Shown one piece after another: positions 9,681-19,013 of a stretch of DNA of 64,000 nucleotides (position 1 is the first letter of the stretch; every line of letters starts with the position of its first letter). The notes below the pieces were generated by a model. The model was not told where the DNA came from and ran no database searches. It saw only the letters and a program-made list of their open reading frames with translations. Origin of the DNA: Phycisphaerales bacterium (GTDB lineage Bacteria; Planctomycetota; Phycisphaerae; UBA1845; Fen-1342). Made by a program: the position numbers and the translations under genes. The stretch spans positions 2,170,001 through 2,234,000 of the forward strand of contig JADJXS010000001.1 in NCBI GenBank assembly GCA_016710275.1, in the 5' to 3' direction.

Positions 9681-10063
9681 TGCGCACGCTCGTACTGGCT
9701 CAGTTCATTCGACACGTGCCCGGCCTCCCGCGCGATCCGCCGCGGGATGATCGGCTCGTCACAATCGTAGCGCGTCGAACTCACACGGTTCCCGATCGCG
9801 TCGTACGAACACTCGAACTGGCTCGCGACACTCGCGTCGTCCGTCCCCGGCGAACAGTGCGACGAAGTCAGCTCGTTGCGATCATTGTACCATCAGGCGT
9901 CCGTCTGCGGGACCGAAGACGCCGCGCTTTTCCGCGTTACGCCCGTCCGGCGGGCCAGATCGTCGTTTGTGTAGTCGTACTTGGAGATGGTGGTGAACGT
10001 GCTGTCCTCCACCCATTTGTTATGGACGAAGGCGATCAGATTGCGGGCCGGCCATCCTCGCTC
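9680..10063 (-). pseudogene. RHS/YD-repeat protein fragment
   Basis: Reading leftward in one frame gives YDYTNDDLARRT, YNDRNELTSS, YDAIGNRVSSTRYD and SNELSQYE, the YD-repeat pattern of RHS proteins. One TGA interrupts it between the first two repeats. The left end runs straight into the IS5 remnant. Full RHS proteins exceed 1,000 residues, so this is a small relic. It may have been a polymorphic toxin or surface protein; the diagnostic RHS core is absent. Confidence 0.6.
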
Positions 10064-10134
10064 GCGAACCGAGTGACTTTCCGCCTACCAGACTGTTCAT
10101 GCGCCGTCGGGGTCCCCATCGGCCCGTCCGGGAA

Positions 10135-10290
10135 CTAACTGAGAGAAGACGCGCCAGGTATGGAGAGTCGAATATGCTCCGGCAAACTCTGTTCCGACAC
10201 GGGCTGACCGGCGTCATTGAAAAAGTGCCATACGCCTACACGATTACCATTTTCGAATCGACCCTGTGCTGCGATACAAGCATGGTCATA
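10135..10290 (-). pseudogene. MORN-like repeat fragment
   Basis: A leftward frame ending at TAG 10135-10137 contains GRFENGNRVGVWHFFNDAG, which fits the MORN_2 / YwqK-type repeat (G-x-F-x-N-G-x-x-x-G-x-W). The frame is closed by a stop at 10291-10293, right next to the IS630 element, so the gene has lost its 5' end, probably by that insertion. Too short for a firm call. Confidence 0.4.
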
Positions 10291-10310
10291 CTAACCGGGA
10301 CATATAATAT

Positions 10311-10338
10311 TTGACATGTCGTGGCTTTGTGATATACT
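10311..10338 (+). promoter_or_regulatory. Sigma-70-like promoter of the IS630 transposase
   Basis: TTGACA at 10311-10316 and TATACT at 10333-10338 with a 16-bp spacer, a near-consensus housekeeping promoter. The transposase ATG is at 10345, so the transcript would have almost no leader. Confidence 0.6.
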
Positions 10339-10344
10339 TCATGC

Positions 10345-11376
10345 ATGAGTCAACTCGATACACGCAAGCTGTCGCCGCAGGTGCAGGAAGAGATTCGGGT
10401 TCGGGTGGTGAAGGCGATCCGCGCGGGCATGAGGAAATCGGCCGCGGCGCGGACGTTTGGCGTTTCGCGGACCTCGATCGACACCTGGCTGGCGAAGGTG
10501 GAGTGCGGCAACATCACGTCGTTGCGTTCGAAGAAGCGCGGACGGCCCCCGAACCGCGTCTGGCATCCCATCAGGCCGCCGCGATCGTCAGGCAAATCAC
10601 CGATCGCACGCCCGACCGAAACTCAAGCTGCCGTTTGCGCTCTGGACGCGCGAGGCGGTCCGCGATCTGATCGCGCGCCGCACCGGCCTGCAGGTGTCGG
10701 TGCGAACCGTAAGCCGTTACCTGAAGCGGCTGGGGCTTCACGCCACAGAAGCCGCTGCGACGGGCGTACGAGCGCGATCCGGCGGCCGTGGAGCGCTGGA
10801 AGCGCGAGGAGTATCCGGCGATCGCCAGGCAGGCCAAGGCCGAACATGCCGAGATTCACTGGGCCGATCAACTCGGCGCGCAGCGACCATCAGGCCGGGC
10901 GCTACGGTCGGCGCGGGCCGGACGCCGGTGATTCCGGGAACAGGCCAGCGGCTTCCGAGCGAACATGATGTCCAGCATCACCAACCGGGGACATCTGTGC
11001 TTCCCTGGTCTTCGACGGCTCATTCAATGCCGAGGTCTTCATCCGCTTCTGCCGGCGGCTGCTGCGTCAGCGACGGCGCCGAATCTTCCTGATCGTGGAC
11101 GGTCACCCGGTGCATCGCTCCGCCGCGGTGCGCGACTGGCTGCAGGCCAACCGCCGCCGCATCCGCATGTTCTTCCTGCCGGGCTACAGCCCCGAACTCA
11201 ACCCCGACGAATATCTGAACAACGATGTCAAGACCAACGCCATCGGCCGCCAGCGACCCGCAACCAAAGACGAACTGATCCTCAACCTCGAACTGTACCT
11301 CCGCGACACACAGCGGAGACCCCATATCGTCCGCAACTACTTCAAAGCCGAACCCATCCAATACGCCGCGGGGTAA
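10345..11376 (+). pseudogene. IS630-family transposase, multiple frameshifts
   Basis: Starts MSQLDTRKLSPQVQEEIRVR with a helix-turn-helix (KSAAARTFGVSRTSIDTW), then loses frame near 10550, 10610 and twice more before 11095. The pieces line up with IS630 transposases: an HTH region, LIARRTGLQVSVRTVSRYL, KAEHAEIHWADQ (first catalytic Asp), LIVDGHPVHRS (second Asp), and FFLPGYSPELNPDEYLN (final Glu). The last 93 codons (11095-11376) are intact. The ends show imperfect inverted repeats around TTGACATGT (about 10311-10319) and ACATGTTCAA (11379-11388). It interrupts the MORN-like gene. Non-functional as read. Confidence 0.8.
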
Positions 11377-11426
11377 TACATGTTCAACATTTGGTGGCCG
11401 GGGTAATAACTACTCTGCCAGTTGTA

Positions 11427-11547
11427 GAACCTATCCGTAAACCCATTGTTCTGGTGTTCGATCCACAGCGAAGATGCGTTTCTCCTGCCGAAACGAGCGG
11501 GTTGACAATCGGCGGCACGGCGTTCTCGGATGTTTACGGATAGGTTC
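11427..11547. mobile_element. 121-bp MITE with perfect 16-bp terminal repeats
   Basis: GAACCTATCCGTAAAC at 11427-11442 is exactly inverted at 11532-11547. Both sides carry TA (11425-11426 and 11548-11549), a TA target duplication. It has no coding capacity. The repeat resembles the end of the IS5 remnant at 9507, so an IS5-type transposase probably moved it. Confidence 0.75.
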
Positions 11548-11576
11548 TAGAGTGTGTGGTGTACTTCATGAATAAC

Positions 11577-11800
11577 GACTTTCGATGCACGCGGACTCTC
11601 GCCGGATGCTCAGGAAGATCTGCGATTCCGGGTCGGGGGGGCGCTGCGCGGCGGGAGGAAGGAGAAAAGCGCGGCGACCCCCACTGTCGGCGTGTCGCGC
11701 ACGTCGATAGACCGCTGGCTGGGCAGAGTGGCGCACGGCAACATCACCTCGCTGCAGTCCAAGCCGCAGCCCCCTGCCAAAGGGCACGCGCCTCGCGCCG
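11577..11800 (+). pseudogene. Second IS630-family 5' fragment
   Basis: Contains VGVSRTSIDRWLGRVAHGNITSLQSK-like coding sequence (split here: VGVSRTSIDRWL and HGNITSLQSK), parallel to the HTH region of the IS630 transposase at 10345. The upstream TACTTCATGAAT is also shared. Only the first part of the gene is present and its N-terminal frame is broken. Confidence 0.65.
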
Positions 11801-11861
11801 CACACGTCGCATTGCCGGCCCGTCGCCGCACAAGAGCCGCGGCTTCAACCCAACTTCCCCA

Positions 11862-12965
11862 TCACGGGCCGAACGAACCCACCTGCGGCGTAAAGCTCCC
11901 CTGCGACTCCGTAAAGGTCCGCACCATCTCCAGAATCTCGCGATGCTTCTGCGCGCTGAACTTCGACCCGCGCATCGCGAAGTCATCCGCTCCGCCGAAG
12001 AATCGCAGCAGCGGAATGCCGGCCGCCAGATCCTCCGGCCAGCCGCGGAAAATCTGGCTCTGGTTGCGCAGCGCGTCGCGATCGAGCTGAATGCGCAACT
12101 CCTCATCCGGCGTCCGGCCGCGCGCAAGCTGGAAATCCGGCGGGACGTAGGTCAGGTCATTCACCTCGTACACCGCGACGAACCACTCGCGACCATCCGC
12201 GTCGCGCGTGGATGACCCGCGGGCCACTACGCCGTCCTTGTAGCGCTCCCGCTTGCGGACGATCTCCGGCCAGTTCGCCGGGTATTGCACCCACTCCCCC
12301 GGCCCGGGGCCGTCGCGCGAAGCGTGGGCGTCCACCAGATGGTCGGTCTCCCACGCGCTGTAGCCCTGCCAGAGCGCCGCTTCATAGGCCAGGCGGGCCT
12401 GATCCTCCGAGCGAACAGCGTCCATGTCGAGGCCGTCGGCGGTGGGGCGGTAGCCATGATCGACACGCGCTGCGCGGCGCGCATTCGTGGCCGACCCGCC
12501 ATCCGAAAGTGTCGGCGCTGATCGGCCGGACGGGGTCGATCGCGCCGCAGCGTTCGATTGTTCGGGGGCATTTGATTGCGCGGATCGCGGCGACGACGAC
12601 CGGGCGAGAATCCCCTCGGCCTGCAGCTCGTACGCGCTGGCATCGATGCTGTCGGGCAGCGTCGCCAGTGCGGACAGCACGGCCCGCGCGCGGGCGGTGG
12701 CCAGTGCGGCGTCGCCGCTGCGATAGGCCTTGCGGGCCTGGATCAGATCGACCCGCACCTGCGCGAGCGTCAGTTCAATCTGTGCCTGGCGCTCCTGCAT
12801 CGCCGATTCCACGTCGGCGACGGGGGCGGCCGCCGGCGGCGCTGCCGCGGGGCGCTCCTGTCGCGCGGCCGCGCGATCAATGAGCTGGCGGTCGTCATCG
12901 GCAAGAGCCGGGGCGCAAAGCCCGACGACGGAAAGAACCACGATCCACGCGGAGTGCAACTTCAT
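11862..12965 (-). CDS. Exported protein of unknown function
   Basis: A 367-residue protein with a clear Sec signal peptide (MKLHSAWIVVLSVVGLCAPALA). Next comes an Ala-rich helical stretch with coiled-coil character (about residues 45-110), a low-complexity Ser/Asn/Ala linker, and a C-terminal region with many Trp/Tyr/Arg residues (YKDGVVARGSSTRDADGREW). The ATG at 12965 overlaps the TGA of the HEAT-repeat gene (ATGA), so the two are probably co-translated. No family recognised. The C-terminus ends 60 bp from the IS630 fragment. Confidence 0.7.
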   Translation of the reverse strand: MKLHSAWIVVLSVVGLCAPALADDDRQLIDRAAARQERPAAAPPAAAPVADVESAMQERQAQIELTLAQVRVDLIQARKAYRSGDAALATARARAVLSALATLPDSIDASAYELQAEGILARSSSPRSAQSNAPEQSNAAARSTPSGRSAPTLSDGGSATNARRAARVDHGYRPTADGLDMDAVRSEDQARLAYEAALWQGYSAWETDHLVDAHASRDGPGPGEWVQYPANWPEIVRKRERYKDGVVARGSSTRDADGREWFVAVYEVNDLTYVPPDFQLARGRTPDEELRIQLDRDALRNQSQIFRGWPEDLAAGIPLLRFFGGADDFAMRGSKFSAQKHREILEMVRTFTESQGSFTPQVGSFGP

Positions 12966-14287
12966 GGCCGTTTCTCCTCGAGCCACCGCTTCCACGCGGG
13001 GATCTCGAATCCGAAGTTCTCGCCCGTGAGCAGCTTCAGCGCCTCGAGGACTTCCGTGCGATAGACGGTCACCTCGCGGCGCTGCAGTTCGGACTGAATC
13101 GTGACGAAGCCGGCGTCGAAGACGCCGATCTGCGGGTTGTGAGCCACCTGCACCTGGCCCGAGATCGTCGTGATGGTCTGGCCGGTAAAGACCTGCTGCC
13201 ACTCGCCGAAGTAGCCGCGCATCGGCACCTCGACCATCTTCCAGCGCCGCACCTTGAGCGACTCAATCAACTCGGGCACAGCGCTCGCATCCCCGATTTC
13301 GCCCAGCACATATGCGGCCCGGCGGATCAGCTCGTCATTGTCGCTGCGCAGTGCGCGACGCATCTGCGGCGCCACGCGCGGATCACTGCGCGCCTTGAGC
13401 CGCGACACCGCCCGCTCGCGCACCCCGCGGTCGCCATCGACCAGCACGAGCGCCGCGAGGTTCATCGTGGCTTCGTCCTCGGCAAACGAACCGAGCGCTT
13501 CCACCAGCAGCTCGCGCGTCGAGCGATTCCCCCCTGAAAGCACCCGCGTCATCGGCAGAATCGCCAGCGGATCCCGGATTTCCAGGATCGAGGTGCGGCC
13601 CGCCACGCGCGACTTCTCCAACTGGCTCTCGAGCTGCTGCGTGCGGATTGTGCGGATCCGCCGGATCCAGTTGCTTTGAATCGCCCCGACGACCCGCTCG
13701 TCGTTTCGGTCCCCCTCCGCGCGCGGCTCCTCCTCCGGCCTCGCCGAGCGGTCGCGCCGCACGGTGGTCCGTGCGTCAACCCAGAATTCGCCGACGCGCA
13801 GGTGACCCAAAGCGGATCGCGCAGGCGCAAAATCCCCATCAAGCTCGATTGCCCGCTGCAAGTGCCGGCGCCGCTCGGCGGACAGCCCGCGCTCCAGGCA
13901 CCATTCCGCCAGCGCAAACTGCCCCTCCGCCGTGTCCCTCGTTTCAGCCAGCCGCAGTTCATATTCCTGAAACGGCGACGGCGCGACCTCGACGCGCGTC
14001 ACCGCGTCTGCCGGCAACGTGATCGTCCCGGCCGTCGTGCGAACGACGTAGTTCTGTTCGTCGCGTGAGATGATCTCGCCTTCGACAGTCCCCCCCGTTG
14101 CCAGGTGAAGAATGTCCGCCGCCGAAGCAGCGACAAAGCAGAGCGAGAGCAGTAACGCCGCGCCTCGCGCCGCCGCACTTCGCGGCAGCCCGATGCGCGC
14201 AGCGTCGCAACGACAGCACTCGGATCGATGAAAAGGGAGACGGCAAGCGGGGGCCATTGGCAGTCCCCACGGCAGGAATTCGTTCAT
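12962..14287 (-). CDS. Exported HEAT-repeat protein
   Basis: Probable secreted scaffold. After an N-terminal hydrophobic signal (ALLLSLCFVAASAAD) comes a short beta-type segment (GGTVEGEIISRDEQNYVVRT) seen in planctomycete surface proteins, then tetratricopeptide-like helices (about residues 100-160) and HEAT repeats. The HEAT part includes LVDGDRGVRERAVSRL and RRAAYVLGEIGDASAVPELIES. The start is uncertain: ATG 14293, 14287 and 14257 are all possible and the frame is open further upstream. Coupled by ATGA to the following exported protein, which suggests the two act together. HEAT repeats normally mediate protein contacts; no enzyme motif is seen. Confidence 0.7.
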   Translation of the reverse strand: MNEFLPWGLPMAPACRLPFHRSECCRCDAARIGLPRSAAARGAALLLSLCFVAASAADILHLATGGTVEGEIISRDEQNYVVRTTAGTITLPADAVTRVEVAPSPFQEYELRLAETRDTAEGQFALAEWCLERGLSAERRRHLQRAIELDGDFAPARSALGHLRVGEFWVDARTTVRRDRSARPEEEPRAEGDRNDERVVGAIQSNWIRRIRTIRTQQLESQLEKSRVAGRTSILEIRDPLAILPMTRVLSGGNRSTRELLVEALGSFAEDEATMNLAALVLVDGDRGVRERAVSRLKARSDPRVAPQMRRALRSDNDELIRRAAYVLGEIGDASAVPELIESLKVRRWKMVEVPMRGYFGEWQQVFTGQTITTISGQVQVAHNPQIGVFDAGFVTIQSELQRREVTVYRTEVLEALKLLTGENFGFEIPAWKRWLEEKRP

Positions 14288-14464
14288 ACCCATCCCGATT
14301 GTACCCCCTGCCAAGTGGCCGACCCGCCGCCGGGCGACCCCGCGGCTCAAACCGCCCGCCCGACAAAATCCGACAACTCGACCCGCGATCTGACTCGACC
14401 TGATTCCCCGGCTTGCCGGTCGGGGAAGGCCGACCCGGCCCGCCCGATCGGCCGATTCCGCGAG

Positions 14465-15667
14465 CTATCGCTCCTGTGCGCCCGCACCAATCGCACCGGC
14501 CGCGCCGCCAGGCCCGGCTGCCGCCGCCGCACGGGAAGCGGTGGACCGCAAAATCTGTAGATGTCGTCGGGCACAATGTTCCCAGTCGAATTCAGCCGCC
14601 CGACGCGCTCCCCGTTTCACCAGCTCCTCCTGCAGCGCCTCATTGGCCAGCACCTCGACCAGCCGCTCCGCCCACGACACCGGGTCATCGTCGGCGAACA
14701 CGGCCGCCTCGCCCGCCGTCTCCATGACCCCCGCAGCGCGCGAAGCAACCACCGGGCAGCCCATCTGCATCGCCTCGATCAGCGGCTGACCAAACCCCTC
14801 GAAGCGGCTGGGAAAGGCCAGCGCTGCCGCGGAGGAATAGAGGCCGATCAGGTCGCGCCGTCGCACGCAGCCGAGCAGATGCACGCGCGCGGAAAGGCCA
14901 TGCCGGTCAATCAGGCGGATCAGTTCGTCGCGCCGCTGAGAGATCATCCCGGTCAGCACCAGGTGCTCCGGCCGCCCGGCCCGAGCCAGCAACGCAAACG
15001 CCTGGAGCAGTGTTTCGTGATTCTTATGCGGCCAGTCGCCGGCCGGGTACAGAACAAACGGCGCATCCGGCAGCACGCGCGTCGATCGGGCGTGGGCCGG
15101 ATCCCAGTCCGCCCGCAGGGAGGCGGTTTCAGCCGTCGTGAACCCGGCCGATGGAATGACCTGCAGCGCATCGGGCGGCACGAACATCCGCTCGCGCAGG
15201 CAGCGTGCGGAGAACTGGCTGTAAGTCACGATGGTATCCGCCAGCGCAACCGACGGCGCAATTCGCTCGCGCCGCCACGCGAGCTGCTCATCGCTGAAAT
15301 ATTCCGGGAAGTACTCGTGCTGAATGTCGGGAACGTGCAGTACCACCGGCACCGACAGCGGCCGCGGAAAGAAGAACGACAGCGGGTAGCAGACCACGTC
15401 GAGCGCCGCATCGTCGAGCAGGCGCGTCACCCAATCCGAATACCCGGGGCCGTACTGCGGTTCGGGATTCTCGGCGATGACCTCCACGCGCCGATCGCGC
15501 ACCAGGGCATCCAGGTCCGGGTGCACGACGAACTGCGGCCGCGCGAAAAGCACCAGCCGATCCGCACCGAGTTGATCCGGCAGTTGCGAGAGCAGCCGCC
15601 GCACGAACACTTCCTGCCCGCCCACGCTCCCCGGCTTGAGCGACAACACCTGAATCCCGATGCGCAT
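14465..15667 (-). CDS. GT4-family glycosyltransferase
   Basis: A 400-residue retaining glycosyltransferase with GT-B fold. The N-terminal acceptor half begins MRIGIQVLSLKPGSVGGQEV, with the GGQE loop typical of the family. The C-terminal donor half has the ALAFPSRFEGFGQPLIEAM signature with the E-x7-E pair that binds the nucleotide sugar. It probably adds hexose to a lipid-linked or surface glycan on the cytoplasmic side. The last 20 residues are Ala/Gly-rich. Divergent from the diguanylate cyclase gene at 15982. Donor and acceptor unknown. Confidence 0.88.
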   Translation of the reverse strand: MRIGIQVLSLKPGSVGGQEVFVRRLLSQLPDQLGADRLVLFARPQFVVHPDLDALVRDRRVEVIAENPEPQYGPGYSDWVTRLLDDAALDVVCYPLSFFFPRPLSVPVVLHVPDIQHEYFPEYFSDEQLAWRRERIAPSVALADTIVTYSQFSARCLRERMFVPPDALQVIPSAGFTTAETASLRADWDPAHARSTRVLPDAPFVLYPAGDWPHKNHETLLQAFALLARAGRPEHLVLTGMISQRRDELIRLIDRHGLSARVHLLGCVRRRDLIGLYSSAAALAFPSRFEGFGQPLIEAMQMGCPVVASRAAGVMETAGEAAVFADDDPVSWAERLVEVLANEALQEELVKRGARRAAEFDWEHCARRHLQILRSTASRAAAAAGPGGAAGAIGAGAQER

Positions 15668-15981
15668 GATTCGATCGCTTTCTGAATCCGAAATGCCGCG
15701 CCGCCCGACGCCGTTTCCTGCGGCGTCGCGCGTCCCTCGCGCCGAGTGCTCCCTTGATATCGGTCGGAGCGCGATCGATCCGAAGCGCTGGGGCTGCGCC
15801 TCCGCGCAGATTTCGCCACGAAAGCCGAATTGCCCGGCGCAGCCGACGGTTATCCGTCATTTTCAGCCTCGTGCCCGTCCTCGATCAGCCCGGTGCGAAG
15901 CCCGATCGTCGGCGCTTACCCCCCGGAGCGGACCCGCTGCCGGCGGCAAATGGCCGCGCCGCGGCAACCGATAGACTCGGC

Positions 15982-17367
15982 ATGAATGCACAAGGCGAAC
16001 GCGTGCCCGCGACAAGCGGCATCGCCCTGCGCGGGGCGGCGGTGTTGCTTTGCGCCGCGGCCAGCGTCGCGATTCCGGGGTGGATCGCTCACCGCACCGC
16101 GGTCGAACACGAGGCGACCCAGGCTGCCGCGGCCGCCGCGCCGTGGATCCGTCACGGCATGGCCGCCGTGGAACGGGGCGCCGCCGGAGATGCGTCGCAG
16201 AGTGGATCGTCCGGCGCAGCACCGGCGCCGGCGTCGGCGGCGCGACGGCCGGTTCTGCCGGCCCGCTGGGCGGCGGTTCTGCGGAACAGCGGCGCACGGG
16301 AGCTGGTTGCGCCGCAGGGCGTGCAACCCGAGTCGGTGATCGACGCGCTTCGAGACGCCGGCCCCGACGTGCGCCGCCATGCGCGAATTGCAAGCGACGA
16401 CAATCGCCGGCCGCTGGACGCGTGGACGCTGCCGAGCAGAGAGTCCGGCGAATCGCTGCTGGTGTTGGCCGACTCACCACCCGCCCGCGGCGATCCGGGA
16501 ATGATCCTGGCAGCCTGCGCCATCGCCGCCATCACCGGCCTCGGACTCTCCTTGGCGCTTCTGCATTCCCTCGTCATTCGGCCGGTGCTGCTGGCACGTC
16601 GCGCCGCGGAGCGCATTCGAACAACCGTGCTGGAGCTGTCGCAGTCCAATCTCTCCGACGGCGTGTGCGAAACGGCTGTGCTGCTCGGGCGCTTGGGCGA
16701 GGAACTGCGGTCGCTGCGCAGCGAGACGCGCGTGCTGCGCCACACCATGCACAATCGCGTCGAGGCACAGGCCGAGCGCGCCGCGCGCGCCGTGCAGCGC
16801 GCCGAGCGCGAAGCGGAACTGGACCCGCTGACAAGAGTGAAGTCGCGCCGCGCCCTGGACCGCGAGATACCCGCGCTCTTCTCGCGCCAACAGGCCGCGG
16901 GGCAGGAACTGGTCGTCGCCGTGATCGACCTCGACAACTTCAAGGCCCTCAACGACACCTTCGGCCACCAGGCCGGTGATGAACTGCTGACCGCGGTCGG
17001 CGATCTGCTGCGCGGCTCCGTCCGCCGCTCGGCGGACATGATCGGCCGCTTCGGCGGAGATGAGTTCATCGTGCTGCTGCCCAACACGACACCGGGCGAG
17101 GCCACCGCAATCCTGCAGCGCTTCGTCGAGCTTGTCGCCGAGCGCGCTCGTGCCTGGCCCATCTCGGCCGGCCGCGTCAGCGCTTCGGTCGGCGTCGCTG
17201 CCCTCAACGAACACGAAGCGGCTTCCGCCGACGAGCTGATCCAGATGGCGGATGCGGCCATGTATGCGGCCAAGCGCGGCGAGCGACGGGTGGTGGTCTA
17301 TGATCGACGGTGGGGTGCAGCGCCGCGGCGGGGGCGCGCCGGTCGCGGCGGCCCGGCCGCGCAATAG
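15982..17367 (+). CDS. Membrane-bound diguanylate cyclase (GGDEF)
   Basis: A 461-residue c-di-GMP synthase. Two membrane helices (about residues 13-36 and 174-200) bracket a periplasmic sensor region of about 135 residues. A short HAMP-like/coiled-coil linker (about 205-285) leads to the GGDEF domain. The motif GGDEF is intact at residue 358, with RSAD five residues before it, fitting the I-site. I chose ATG 15982; the frame is open upstream but that part looks non-coding. Together with the GAF-GGDEF gene at the window start, two product-inhibited cyclases are present and no EAL or HD-GYP partner is seen. Confidence 0.88.
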   Translation: MNAQGERVPATSGIALRGAAVLLCAAASVAIPGWIAHRTAVEHEATQAAAAAAPWIRHGMAAVERGAAGDASQSGSSGAAPAPASAARRPVLPARWAAVLRNSGARELVAPQGVQPESVIDALRDAGPDVRRHARIASDDNRRPLDAWTLPSRESGESLLVLADSPPARGDPGMILAACAIAAITGLGLSLALLHSLVIRPVLLARRAAERIRTTVLELSQSNLSDGVCETAVLLGRLGEELRSLRSETRVLRHTMHNRVEAQAERAARAVQRAEREAELDPLTRVKSRRALDREIPALFSRQQAAGQELVVAVIDLDNFKALNDTFGHQAGDELLTAVGDLLRGSVRRSADMIGRFGGDEFIVLLPNTTPGEATAILQRFVELVAERARAWPISAGRVSASVGVAALNEHEAASADELIQMADAAMYAAKRGERRVVVYDRRWGAAPRRGRAGRGGPAAQ

Positions 17368-17373
17368 CCGGCT

Positions 17374-17868
17374 TTAGGGAGCGCTGTCGGGCGTCGGTGC
17401 GCCGGGCCCGTCGTACAGCCCGCGCTCGCAGGAAACGACGAATCGTTCCGTGTGTCCCTTCAGGGCATCCCACGCACGGCGGATCGACTCGGCCTCAGAG
17501 GCCGTGATCCGGCCGTCATTGCCGATGCTGCGACTGACTTCCCCCAGCAGGCTGCTGAATTGCTGCACGAGCCGCTGCGTGCCGCCCAGCAGTTCGGCGT
17601 CGCGCGCATGCGGCTCGACCGACGGATTGGCGACGAAGTAGCCGCCCGCCTTGCGACAGAGCCATTCCACGATGCCGCGATCGTGCGTCTCGCGGTAGAC
17701 CAGGTGCAATCGATCCAGCGGGTTGCGAGCGCCGGAGCCGTCCGACTGGTTGCGCGGCGGCGGCTGACACCATTTGTAAACCAGGGCGGCCGAGACCTTG
17801 AGTTTCGCCGCCAGAGTCTTGACGCCTACGCGCTCAATGGCGTCGCGCAGCACTTCGAATGATTCCAC
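17374..17868 (-). CDS. HTH protein, phage CII-like
   Basis: A 164-residue protein whose first 35 residues form a helix-turn-helix (VGVKTLAAKLKVSAALVYKW), similar in style to phage CII/CP76-type regulators found on planctomycete chromosomes. The remaining helical part includes WLCRKAGGYFV and SSLLGEVSRSIGNDG. It ends 6 bp from the end of the cyclase gene in convergent arrangement. Likely a DNA-binding regulator; its targets are unknown. Confidence 0.65.
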   Translation of the reverse strand: MESFEVLRDAIERVGVKTLAAKLKVSAALVYKWCQPPPRNQSDGSGARNPLDRLHLVYRETHDRGIVEWLCRKAGGYFVANPSVEPHARDAELLGGTQRLVQQFSSLLGEVSRSIGNDGRITASEAESIRRAWDALKGHTERFVVSCERGLYDGPGAPTPDSAP

Positions 17869-17942
17869 TGTGGCGCTCGCTGGGGCTGACGAAGGGCCGA
17901 TTGTTCAATGCCCCGCATTGTCGAAGCGCCGCCCGTCGCGCG

Positions 17943-19013
17943 TCAACCGCCGACCGCCCCCGTTCGCGGTTGCCGCTCAGGACCACTCCGCTCGGATGCG
18001 CATACGTCGGTCGTCTCGATTAATTCATCGTCCTGAATCGCCCGGGCCAGCCGCCGGCCCAGCAGCCGCTGCACGTCGCACGGGCGAACGCCGCGCCCCG
18101 GCCGGCGAAACGCCAGGTCCTCCGCTCGCAGCACGTGCCCCTCCGGCAGGAAGCGGGCCGCGACGGCGCTGCGGCCGATCACCGGCTCGCACGGCATCCG
18201 CCGCTTGACCTCCATCCCCAGCATCCGCTCCACCCGCCGAACGGCCCGCACCAGTTCGGCCAGCGCAGCGGGGTCGGCGCTGGCCGCGTGGTCCGGCCCT
18301 TCATCGCCGCAGTGCAGCGTCAGGTGCTTTTCGATCATGCAGGCCCCCAGCGCGACGGCCGCCGCCGCCGCATCCGACCCGAGCGAGTGATCCGAATAGC
18401 CCACCAGGCAATCGGGGAATTCATCACGCAGCACGGTGATCGCCCGCAGATTCAACTCCTGATCGGGCGGCGGATAGGCGGAGACGCAGTGCAGCAGCGT
18501 CAGCCGCGCCGCGCCGGATTGTCGCAGCGTGCGAACCGCGCAGCGAACCTCGTGCAGCTCGCTCGCGCCGGTGCTCAGCACGATCGGCAGGCCGCTGCGC
18601 GCCGCGGCCGCCAGCAGCGGCGCATGGGTCACCTCGCCGGAGCCGAGCTTGAGCAGCGGCAGTCCCAGCCGCAATGCCTGGGCCAGGCTCGGCTCGTCAA
18701 ACACCGTCGCGAAGACGCTCAGCCCGGCCGCGCGCGCGTGCTCGACGATGGCCCGATGATCCTGCTCGCTGAGGCACAGCGACTCGAGCATCCTCAGCTC
18801 GTCGGCCCGGTGACGCCGGCTGCACAATTCGCCGGGCACGAAGAGCTGCAGTTTCACCGCGTCCGCCCCGGCGCGGCGCGCCTCATCCACCAGCCGCAGC
18901 GCGCGCGGCGCAGAGCCGTTGTGATTGACGCCCAGTTCCGCAACGACCAGGCAGCGCGAAGGCTCCTGACCCGCAATCAGCTCGTGGAAGGACGAGCACC
19001 CGTGACCCACCAT
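17943..19013 (-). CDS. neuB: N-acetylneuraminate (nonulosonate) synthase
   Basis: A 356-residue NeuB-family enzyme condensing phosphoenolpyruvate with a 6-carbon amino sugar to give a nine-carbon sialic-type acid. The TIM-barrel domain shows ELGVNHNGS, DAVKLQLF, GSGEVTH, VLSTGAS and VGYSDHSLG with EKHLTL, the expected active-site loops. A C-terminal SAF (antifreeze-like) domain is present from about residue 285 (IGRSAVAARFLPEGHVL). The ATG at 19013 lies inside the end of the methyltransferase gene (37-bp overlap). Last gene of a four-gene leftward operon. Whether the product is Neu5Ac, legionaminate or another acid cannot be told from this. Confidence 0.88.
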   Translation of the reverse strand: MVGHGCSSFHELIAGQEPSRCLVVAELGVNHNGSAPRALRLVDEARRAGADAVKLQLFVPGELCSRRHRADELRMLESLCLSEQDHRAIVEHARAAGLSVFATVFDEPSLAQALRLGLPLLKLGSGEVTHAPLLAAAARSGLPIVLSTGASELHEVRCAVRTLRQSGAARLTLLHCVSAYPPPDQELNLRAITVLRDEFPDCLVGYSDHSLGSDAAAAAVALGACMIEKHLTLHCGDEGPDHAASADPAALAELVRAVRRVERMLGMEVKRRMPCEPVIGRSAVAARFLPEGHVLRAEDLAFRRPGRGVRPCDVQRLLGRRLARAIQDDELIETTDVCASERSGPERQPRTGAVGG

